A stretch of 64,000 nucleotides of DNA from Adineta vaga (Eukaryota; Rotifera). The position numbers and the translations under genes are program-made. The notes below the pieces were generated by a model, which was not told where the DNA came from, ran no database searches, and saw only the letters and a program-made list of their open reading frames with translations. The stretch spans positions 13,516,001-13,580,000 of the forward strand of contig CP075492.1 in NCBI GenBank assembly GCA_021613535.1. Direction: 5' to 3'. Position 1 is the stretch's first letter; every line of letters starts with the position of its first letter. Of the stretch, positions 34,672-44,300 are shown piece by piece.

Positions 34672-35571
34672 TCATATAAATGGTATCGATTGATACACTG
34701 GGTTGGCAGCTGGTGCTCTAGTAACATGTCCAATACTGATTCTCCAAAAGTCTAACAATTGGGTAACAATCATGCAACAAGCCAAAACATCGATAATCGT
34801 TTGTGATAGATTCCATGTATTAGCTTCTTCATCTAATCGTGCAAACATCGGAAAACTTACAATAAAATAAATACCATAAAACATTGAACCATATGCATAC
34901 ATTGCATATCGATCAGGAATATCATAGTAAGGAAAATGTTGAATAGTAAATGTTTCTAAGAAAGCCACAATATAGCTGACTATAATCACGATAATTCCAA
35001 CATAAAAATACCGTATTTTGCCTTTTGTTGGCATACGACGCCATACTAATCTCATCATAATCGATGATAGAACATGATAGAGATGAAAGTAAGAATGTGT
35101 GATCAAATATAACGCAAATGGTACATCATTGAGACGATGTGCTTTGAATGTGTACGTAGCATGTAGAACAACATAGAAATAGTGTGTCCAGAAATAATTA
35201 GCTATCCATGAGAAAATTCCTATATAAAGATTTGCCTTTGTTGTATAACGGCGAGAAATAGGAAGATGTGAAGAGAGAAAAACTTTTGGAAAAAGGACAG
35301 GAAATATAGTTGGAAAGATGAATAATAATAATCCAAGAGTAAGATAATGATAAGGTGTAAATGTTTCAAACCATTGTGAATAGACTATATAGAATAAGAT
35401 GCTAATCCAAATAAGTGACCATAATAAAAAGAATTGTTCAGCACGAGCTTTCTCGGGATTAGAAGAAAATATTGTTGAATTTGGTACAGTATAGGAATCG
35501 ATTGGTTTTCGTTGTATATTATTGTTTGATAAAGATCTTCTCTTGGAAAGACTAATTGTACGTTGTACCAT
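34672..35571 (-). CDS. Cycloeucalenol cycloisomerase homologue (CPI1-like)
   Basis: Single exon, 299 residues, multi-pass membrane protein. The sequence follows plant cyclopropyl sterol isomerase through its length: NPEKARAEQFFLLWSLIWIS, YTTKANLYIGIFSWIANYFW with THYFYVVLHATYTF, DVPFALYLITHSYFHLYHV, AFLETFTIQHFPYYDIPDRY, GSMFYGIYFIVSFPMFARLD and a DxWRISIG C-terminus. CPI (EC 5.5.1.9) opens the 9beta,19-cyclopropyl ring of cycloeucalenol in phytosterol synthesis, in the ER. Animals make lanosterol and do not need this step, so an animal copy suggests horizontal acquisition, perhaps for dietary algal sterols. No disabling mutation is seen. It is head to head with a dioxygenase gene. Confidence 0.85.
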   Translation of the reverse strand: MVQRTISLSKRRSLSNNNIQRKPIDSYTVPNSTIFSSNPEKARAEQFFLLWSLIWISILFYIVYSQWFETFTPYHYLTLGLLLFIFPTIFPVLFPKVFLSSHLPISRRYTTKANLYIGIFSWIANYFWTHYFYVVLHATYTFKAHRLNDVPFALYLITHSYFHLYHVLSSIMMRLVWRRMPTKGKIRYFYVGIIVIIVSYIVAFLETFTIQHFPYYDIPDRYAMYAYGSMFYGIYFIVSFPMFARLDEEANTWNLSQTIIDVLACCMIVTQLLDFWRISIGHVTRAPAANPVYQSIPFI

Positions 35572-35778
35572 GTTTCTTTTTTGTTACCGAAATAAACTGC
35601 ACACACACTTCAATATCATTGCTTTTTTTCTATCTTCAAACAATAAGCGAGCGTTCTATGTTGATGTTGGTCATACCATCAGCTTCTTATCTAACAACAC
35701 AGTTTAAATTATAAATATACTATCATATCTTCTACTTTCTTTCTTTTTCATATTAAACTACATAAAGCAAGAATACTT
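35572..35778. promoter_or_regulatory. Compact bidirectional promoter region (CPI1-like / dioxygenase)
   Basis: Only 207 bp separate the two start codons, so the two genes must share or overlap promoters. Pyrimidine-rich tracts lie on the dioxygenase side. No defined TATA or initiator is claimed. Confidence 0.45.
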
Positions 35779-36836
35779 ATGAGTAGTATTCCAGTGATTG
35801 ACATATCTCCCTTATTATGTTCATCGAATGAACAATCAAAACTCGATGTATCTCAAGCAATTCGTCATGCTTGTGAAACAGTAGGATTTTTTCAATTGAT
35901 TGGTCATGGTATCGAGAAACAAATGTTTGATGATATGATTAAAGAAGCTTGCCGGTTTTTTTCACAATCATCCGAAGAAAAACAACATTATGCTGTACAT
36001 AAATGGAATCCATCCAATTCTAATACCTATCGAGGGTATTTTCCGTCATCAGTAAATGGAAAAGAAGGTCTAGATCTATCTTCACCATATCTTGATCCCG
36101 AACATGAACTAGTGAAAAAAGGTGATCCTCTACATGAATTAAATCGTTGGTCAATGAATGAAATATTAATTCAATATTGGGATCACATGTGTGAGTAAAA
36201 ATTAATCTTTTTAAAACAATAATATTATTTCATAGAAGAAAAATGCAAAACTGTGTTTTTTTTCTAGGGCGTATTGCAATTGAACTTTTACGTGCTATAG
36301 CACGTGGATTTAATTTGGATGTATCCTATTTTGACAAGTACCTTGATGACCGTTCAACTGGTGGTGCTGGAACTGTTTCGACTTTTCGACTTAATTTTTA
36401 TCCTCACTTAGATAATCCTACACCTGCAGCAAGAGGTGCTGATGATGATGAACCACTGTCATGTGAAGAACATTTTGATGGATGTTTACTGACACTTCTT
36501 TATCAACATGAAGTCGGTGGTTTACAAATTCAATTAGCAAATGGAACCTGGTTGGATGTACCTGTAGTTCCTTGTGCTTTAGTAGTAAATACCGGTAAAT
36601 GTTTAGAACAATGGACAAATGGATGTTTGAAAGCTGTAAAACATCGAGTGAAATTATTAAAAGAAGAACGTCTTTCCATTCCATTCTTCTTGGAACCTTC
36701 ATTTTCCTCATTGATTGTGCCACTATCAACTGCATGCGATACACCGAAATATGAACCAATCAGTTATGGACAATTTATTGCAGAAAGTAATAAAAAATTC
36801 AAAGAGTATCAACGTGGTGAAAACAAATTTTCATAA
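35779..36836 (+). CDS. 2-oxoglutarate/Fe(II) dioxygenase, isopenicillin-N-synthase-like
   Basis: Exons 35779-36190 and 36268-36836 join in phase (HM|W) across a 77-bp intron, about 326 residues. The DIOX_N domain opens SIPVIDISPLL and has CETVGFFQLIGHGIE. The double-stranded beta-helix core has the H-x-D pair in EEHFDGCLLTLL and the distal His in LKAVKHRV, with the cosubstrate Arg-x-Ser in ERLSIPFF. All three iron ligands are therefore present. Family members include gibberellin and flavonoid oxidases and many fungal enzymes, so this subtype is plant/fungus-like. The substrate cannot be read from sequence. Its head-to-head neighbour is the CPI1-like gene. Confidence 0.85.
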
Positions 36837-37262
36837 AAGTATGATTTCTACATATTTATTCTGCATTGAAAATAGTTATTTCTAATAAAATATATAAGCG
36901 CAAACGTTTACAATATGACGATTCTATGTCAAGGAAAAAAAAAGTAATCTATAACATATTATCTATAAACAAAACTAACTTTTTGTAAAAAATTTTGAAG
37001 ATAATTATAACGCACTTCAAAACGTTTTCTTTTTTTTGTCTGATTATTATTCTTACGACATGTTGACTATGAGACATTAGTTTCGTAGTAACAATTCAGA
37101 ATGATTCGCAAGTTATAGTAAAGAAAGATAATAATTGAAAAGATATCGGAGAAATAAAACTACTGAAGTGTTTGAGTTTGTTATATTTTCATGAGATGTA
37201 ACTCTTTAACAGGTTTCTCTTCAGATGCATTCATCTCGAGAGTTTACTTAACTTTTAAACAA
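36837..37262. other. Intergenic, nothing recognised
   Basis: AT-rich spacer downstream of the dioxygenase gene. Confidence 0.4.
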
Positions 37263-37404
37263 TTATGGTTGACAACAATGATCCAAATCATGTATGATTG
37301 ACCGATATTTAACTTTATCCATATGTTCAATAGGTGGTTGATCACGGAATGCAACAACTGTAGCTGATTCTTCGTCTGGTTCAGCAAGATTTACATCATC
37401 TACT
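37263..37404 (-). pseudogene. Orphan C-terminal exon
   Basis: A 40-odd codon minus-strand frame (VVAFRDQPPIEHMDKVKYRS to DLDHCCQP, then stop) has a natural-looking composition, but upstream sequence is stop-rich and no partner exon was found. It may be the C-terminal tail of a lost gene. No family recognised. Confidence 0.3.
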
Positions 37405-37640
37405 CTTTATTCACTACTGGATATATTTATGTATTAGGTAACGACTACTATTGTTGGTTCATCTATGGATGTGCCTATGGTAACACATCCACATATCTTA
37501 GTACTCCTTATGATGTATCTACGTTGTTGACAGTGACAATGGTTTCTTCGGTTCTCTATTCACTTAATTCTATTTCAGTAATTCCTATTTTGAATAATTA
37601 TTACGAGTAATTTATGTTCATAGCTACTTGATATAGTACA

Positions 37641-37763
37641 TACGTTGATACAAGTGCTTCAAAGATAGTGTATGTTTTAGATACAAAGAATCATCGTATT
37701 CAAAAATTTCCTGTTTTATGTAGTAAATTTTACAAATACATTCAAGTTATAAATAACTGTTAG
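37641..37763 (+). pseudogene. NHL-repeat fragment
   Basis: The frame contains YVDTSASKIVYVLDTKNHRI then QKFP, which matches one NHL beta-propeller blade (YVD...IYVADTxNHRIQKF). An in-frame TGA precedes it and a stop follows at 37761, and the degraded 37380-37560 region upstream may be further blades. NHL proteins are abundant in bdelloids. This is a relic of about one repeat. Confidence 0.5.
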
Positions 37764-38031
37764 TTGATGACATTTTAGAACTATCGACCGTAAGCAGAAT
37801 AGGAATAACTATGACAACAACGTCACTTTTTAGCTCAACAGTATTACAACAGAAGGATTTTGTTTCCATCATAGTGACGAGCAAAATATATCAATAATCT
37901 AATATTTATTTCAAACAATGAATTACGAGATATTTTCTTTTAAATAAAAAGTTTTATATTCTTGCGTTTTATCTAATGCAACATATCCTTGTATTACATT
38001 AGAAATTTATCTTGAAAAGAAAGAATAAATT

Positions 38032-39659
38032 ATGGCACAAAGTAGTCATGAACGTATTCAAGACATACCGTGTCGAACGAATGTTGTTTCTCCAATAATA
38101 GAACAACAAAATCAACGTCGCAAATCATTTACAACACGTCAAAATATTCGTGATGTCTGTGGATTGATTTTTATTCCTGGTATGATTGGTATACTTACAA
38201 TAGCAATAGCTATTGTTCAACTTCATATTGCAAGTCGGCAACGTCAACAAGATTTAACCATTGCCGAAGCTAATCGATTGAACAGTTTGATGATTGCAAA
38301 TTATACAAGAGAACAAGATCTTTTAATTGCTAATACTCTTCGATGGGATACTATTTTTGCTGGTTATGTTGATGATATATCATCTATCATAGATGGATCA
38401 AATTTCTCTTTTGATACTAGTGATTATTTTATGAGTTCAATAATTCGTGCTAAAACAATGACTGCCGGTCGACAATTAGATACAATACGAAAAACATACT
38501 TAATTCAATTTCTTTACGAACTTAAAGCAATACTTTCTCATCATAATCCAATCGATCTTACAGGTCTGGAATTGAACAATATTGACTTAAGTATGTCAAT
38601 ACTTACTAGCAAACAAGGTTCTTCTCTCGCAGGTTTATCATTAACTGGAGTTTCTCTTATTAAATCTTCATTTATTGCCCGAGAACTTACGGATGCAAAT
38701 TTTACTGGAAGTAATTTACAAGGAGCTAATTTTCGATATGCTTCGCTTCATAATGTTTCATTTCGTATGTCGATTTTTCCGGTAGTGATCTACTTGGATC
38801 ATCTATTACTGATGAACAATTACAGAAGGCATACTCAATATTTGGTGCCATTTTACCAAATAAGACCTTCGGTATTCATTCAAATTTGTTAAAAAATGGA
38901 AATGCAGAGGAAGCATCAGTATGTATTGACGGACAGGTCCAATCTATTGATCATGGTGATTGGAATATTACTCCATCTGATAGTATTGGTGTAACTATAA
39001 TCAATAAAACAGTAGCTGAACTTGCAGCACAACGTTGGTTACAATTGTAGGAAGTATGTTTTTTTTAGATCAACTGATAAAAATGAGGCTTTTTATTGAA
39101 TATTTTAGCAACTTAAAATTGATGTAGAACACTTCGATATTATCGGTAATCATTTTTGGAACGTCAAACAATGTTCATTTGTAATGAACAGTCATTATAA
39201 ACACGCATCCATCTCTCAATTAATTGATATTCCGAAGCAGTATCATGAAACAACAACAACAACTAGTACATCATATTCATGGTTTATATCATTATTTTGT
39301 GGTATATTTCAAAATCAAGCAAATATAAGTATCACATTGAATGAGTTGAACAGTCAAAATCAAACATTAAGCATTCACAATTTTGGTGGGTATTCATAGA
39401 GTTGCATCAATTATTCAATTTTATTTTTATTTTAGTGTTACCTTATCAAGGTAATTGGTTAGGATATCGTTCATACAATGAAAACAGTACATATGCATTA
39501 TTTAAACTTGAGTTTTATAACTTAAATTTTATTAATACAAATAGTTCAACATTAAATAATCAAACTTATGATGATGCGATTGCATTCTGTGATAATATTC
39601 ATTTATCGTTAGAACTATCGTCGGTTGTTCTGTCGGTTATGTCCATTCGAATGCTATAA
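38032..39659 (+). pseudogene. Membrane-anchored pentapeptide-repeat protein, disrupted
   Basis: The N-terminal cytosolic segment is followed by one TM helix (VCGLIFIPGMIGILTIAIAI) and a helical region rich in NR/LRW. Pentapeptide repeats follow (IDLTGLELNNIDL, then ELTDANFTGSNLQGANFRYA). Near 38766 the frame breaks: after NVSFR the repeats resume one frame over as DFSGSDLLGSSITDEQL, consistent with a one-base loss. A second lesion is an in-frame TAG at 39048-39050, just before a GTATGT donor. Two further exons fit (39109-about 39387, 39437-39659), with a soluble domain (DVEHFDIIGNHFWNVKQCSF, QGNWLGYRSYNENST). Two independent lesions argue for a recent pseudogene. The family is common in bdelloids; function unknown. 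Confidence 0.65.
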
Positions 39660-39819
39660 TATTTCTCTAAAGAACGTTTTCATCACTTTGCCTATAGCGA
39701 CAATGAATGTTTATTTTTCCTAGTCATTTTTTAAGTTCTAATGAATGTAATAAAAAATATTTAAATGAGTATTTAGTTTTGTGCTTCGTCTTTTCTCAGC
39801 AATAAACCATAAGGTCAAA

Positions 39820-40774
39820 TTGCAGTTGGATCAACAGTTCGCCATCCATGACCTTCTTTAACACAGCTAGTATGAATTGAATATGATTTTGGTCGTATTC
39901 GGCGTTGAAAAACGACACAATAAATTTCAATTTGATCATTCGTTGTTACCGAGAACGGTGTTGTATACTGAGAGGATACGATTCACCTTCCGCATTACTA
40001 TTACAAAGCCATGCATTACTGCGTCGCTGTTCTTGAGGGATACCTGGTGCCGCATAATCAAGATTATATCGATATATCGAAGCATTTTACTTTGTTTTAA
40101 TCGAGATTGAACCATACTCTATCATAGAGAATAAAGAAAATAGTTGATACCCTACTTGTAAATTATCTGCTAATCGTTTTGTTTCAGTTGCATCTGGAAG
40201 CGTTAAACCAAGTTTAACAGTCGATGTGCCAACTTCTCTTCTAGATTTCTCTACTAAAAATACTCGAACATAAGTATTTACACATCCCTATACTTTAGCA
40301 ATAGCTGTAGAAAAGTTAACTATACAATTTTCCATAGTATCAGGCGAACGAGTTAGATCTTTGTTATAATCTAAGCCAACATTCAAACAAATCAGTTGCT
40401 AACAAATGTACACTGCCCATATTAGCAATGCAACAAGCCATTTGTTCCGTTGCTGCACGATAACAGGCAACGGTATGATATTGTTCTTTATTAGGGACAC
40501 CATGTGGATAAATAATGCCTTTCATTGCTGTAGCAAAAGCAGATTTCGCTCGAGAATTTGCTGTTTTAGCTCCCTGATGTTTTGTTGGTGGTTTGGGATT
40601 TTGGCCCATCAATAGAGCAGTTTTGTATAGAAAATCCTCTGCATCTTCGTCATCACTCTGATTGTTTCTATGAGAATACGCCATACTATTTCGTTGATTT
40701 ACAAGAGGAAATGATTTCACCTGTTTGGAATTGTTGATGAAAATGCTGTCTGAATTCTCATAGACATTTTGCAT
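39820..40774 (-). pseudogene. Degenerate gene of unknown family
   Basis: The 5' portion is an open 136-codon frame (MQNVYENSDSIFINNS to LLATDLFECWLRL). After it, recognisable protein continues in a different frame with internal stops: DYNKDLTRSPDTMENCIVNF, then TAG, then VGTSTVKLGLTLPDATETKR. At least one frameshift and two stops are present. I do not recognise the family. The intact N-terminal part includes a basic stretch and AFATAMKGIIYPHGVPN. Confidence 0.45.
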
Positions 40775-41352
40775 TAAAACGTTTTTATTTTTGTTTGCAC
40801 ATTTTGAATACTTCGTTTCGTCGAGATATGTGAATGTGTAATGTTTTTCTTCAAAATTTTCAGTTACATAAGATCATCTGAATGTACCATTGAAAAAATA
40901 TTAGACAAGGATGAACTGATTTTTGATCGAACTTATCTATTTGAAAGAATTTTTGTATGCCTATACTTTTGTAGTTTTACTATTTTCAAATAAAGATTCT
41001 GCAGGTCACAAAATAAAAATTAATGACTTGATAAATGCAAGTCATATGGACTTTTATTGCTCACAGTAAGATATATATACTTCATTTTATGAAGACTCTA
41101 TATTGATTTTGAAAAAAGTACATTCATAAAAAAAACTGTATCCTCGTTTGTTGTCCATTCATAGAGCAAAATACAAAGATCAAACTGATAGAACTGAAAA
41201 ACCTTTGATGATTGATAACTAATAATAGATTTTATAAAGTTGTCCTGAAAGTCATAATCAGCTAATAAAATAGATCAAATGAGACTATGTCATGCTATTC
41301 ATATATAATTCAGATCTCTTTTTTCTTCCATAAATAAAGAAAATTATCAAAA
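40775..41352. other. Divergent spacer, nothing recognised
   Basis: AT-rich spacer before the multicopper oxidase gene. Its promoter should be in the right-hand part. Confidence 0.4.
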
Positions 41353-44300
41353 ATGACAGATGCAGGAACAAACTTCGAACAACAACAAAGTTTACTCAGT
41401 GCTCTCGGACAACAAGAGTGCTCTATATCATCGTGAATATCATTGATAATTGAAATTATGATCGTAATATTTATTTTTTGAAATTGTCTTAGGAGATGGT
41501 ACCAACACATATATTCAATACTACAAACACGAAATCTTTGGATTATTCTATTATTAGTCATTACAATTACTGGTATTGGAATGGCTTTCATCCCTCGATA
41601 TAATCAAAATCGAGAAGTTGAACGTATCGATCAAGATCAACGTAAGTTTTGTACTATAGTATAGTATATTATAATTGATTCACGTAAACAATAGGCGGAT
41701 CATCGAAATGGAATTCGAATGGAAATTATGCACCAAAAATTTATTCTTCACAAAAACAGTCGAATTCTAACTATTACAATAAACAAGATCGTCGACATTC
41801 TCCTATGTCCTCTTTCATGAGACAAGTAATGATTTGATCTACTTATTGGCATGATTATGTCTTGTCTTCTTTTGTTTTAAGAAACAAAAATCAAACCGAC
41901 CTGAAAGTGTTGGTCATATGAATATTTATATAAAAAAATTCATCGAAGATGATGATGATGATGGAGCATCACTAGAGCGTCTTCGTTTTCCTGTTGCTCG
42001 ATATGATCGACGTCAATTTCGTATATTTCATTTTAAGTTAGCACTTGTTTGTCATATAGATACAGTGAAACCTCTCTAACTGGGCACCTCTCTAACAAGG
42101 GCACCTCGCTTAAATGGGCGCTCGGTGGACCGCCCGATTAGTTTTCCATGAGAATGAACCTCTCTTACAAGGGCACCTCGGAACTCTGGGCAGTGGGCAC
42201 TGGTTTTGGTCCTCATAATACGTCTTAACCTCTCTTATATGGGCACATGTGATTCGTGTTCCAATCAAAGCATAATTCTTTTATCACTTGCCGTCCTTTG
42301 TTGTTCCTTCAATGGGAATAAAATTTCCGTCCAAATCGAACATGAAAAGTTATCGTCTATTCATACGAAAGTCTGAATTAAATTAAGAATACAGTATAAA
42401 GAGTGGTGTAGTGAGTTGTTCCTGGCTGACATAACATTCAAATGGCCTCTCATAATCATCTATCTCTTGAAAAGAAGATCATGTTGATCAACGACTATGC
42501 TGATGGAGCTGGAGTCTCACAGCGCACGTTATGTGTTAGGTACCAAATATCGAAGGGTGCTGTTTACAACATTCTACAACGAAAAGACGAATATAAATCC
42601 GATTTTCAAATGAATGCAAACAAAGGTGTTAAACGAAAACTTCAAGACGAATCAGGACAAAAGATCGACGAAGAAGTATTCTCATGGTTTGTGAGACAAC
42701 GATCAAAGAATATTCCAATATCTGGACCATTGATACAAGAAAAGGCACGAGAAGTTTCAGAATCGATTGGGATTTTGCCAGGGTAAGTGTGACATTTTGA
42801 AACTGTTTCGCTGTTATTCTCATTATTTATTTTAGAACCTTCAAAGCGTCGAATGGATGGCTAGAGAAATTTAAAAATCGTCATGCGATAGTGTTTCGTG
42901 CACTATCTGGAGAAAGTGCAAGCGTCGATCCGGTTACCGTAGAGGAGTGGAAGAAAAGATTGCCCATTTTGCTCGATTCGTATTCAATGGACAATGTCTA
43001 CAATGCTGACGAAACTGGCTTATTTTTCAAGTTGTTACCTGAAAGATCTATGGTCTTGTCAAAAGATTCATGCAAGGGTGGGAAGCGTTCGAAAGAACGC
43101 TACACAGTACTTTTATGTTCTAATTGGTCAGGTACACATAAGTTGAAGCCATTAGTTATTGGTGAGTATGAATCTTTGATTATTATGAGTCATCATTTTT
43201 ATTCCTTTCACAGGAAAGAGTCGTCAACCACGATGTTTCAAAAATGTTAACATTAATAAATTATCTATCATTTGGAAATGGAATCGCACTGCATGGATGA
43301 ATGCTTCTATCTTCACAGATTGGATCAATTCAATCAATACTCAAATGCAAAAAGAGAAACGGTATGTATAGCTTTCATAAAAACTATTTTAATCGTTGTC
43401 GTTTTTTATCAAATCAATAGTAAAATGTAAAATCCTTATTTACTCTTCATTTTAGAAAGATCTTGCTTTTTCTCGACAATGCTCCTGTGCATCCAGTTGA
43501 TTTAAAACTATCCAATATTACAATGATATTCTTTCCTCCAAACACTACTAGTAAAGTACAGCCACTTGATCAAGGAATTATTCGTGCATTTAAAGTATAT
43601 TACCGAAGTCGATTAGTGAAACATATTATCAGTAGCTGTACATTAGCATCTTCGCTTGATGAAGTAGTGATTACCGCACTGGATGCTATTCACTGGATCG
43701 AGGCGGCTTGGAAAAATGTAACCGAGTCGACTATTCGTAATACATTTCACACGGCTGGTTTCAAACATCGTAATCTGTCTGATACAGTTGAAGATGTCGA
43801 AGAAGAAATTAGTGAAGTTAGCGACAATGAACTATTTAAGAAACTGGACACTCTTCTTTCGCATCTCGGAGTTGATGGTCCTCAATTATCGGCAACTCAA
43901 TATGTGATGATTGATGATGAAATTCCTGTCTTTAATGAGTGGGAGGACAGTCCAGAAGTTTTCTCAATTACGGAAGACAATGAACAAGATCAAGAAGAAA
44001 ATGAAGATGAAGCTATTCTAGAAGAACCGCCATCAATTGTGGATGCGCTTGAAATGATTCGAAAACTACATTTACTTGTGTCTGTTCGTCAACCGGAGCT
44101 TCATGAACTAGTAAGCGAGTTAGAGTCGAAATTGACTGACACTTATATTGATTCAAAAAGCAGTAAACAAAGTTCTATTACAGATTTTTTTTCACGAGTT
44201 TGATTGTAAATACAGAAATTAATTTATTTGTTTAAATAAAGAAAAAATGACTTTGTATCGAAATTAGAATAAAGGGTAGTTTATGTAACCTAACAACATA

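Noticed and set aside
36418-36759. 113-codon antisense frame in the dioxygenase gene
   Set aside because: It overlaps conserved catalytic coding sequence on the other strand and has no family features.
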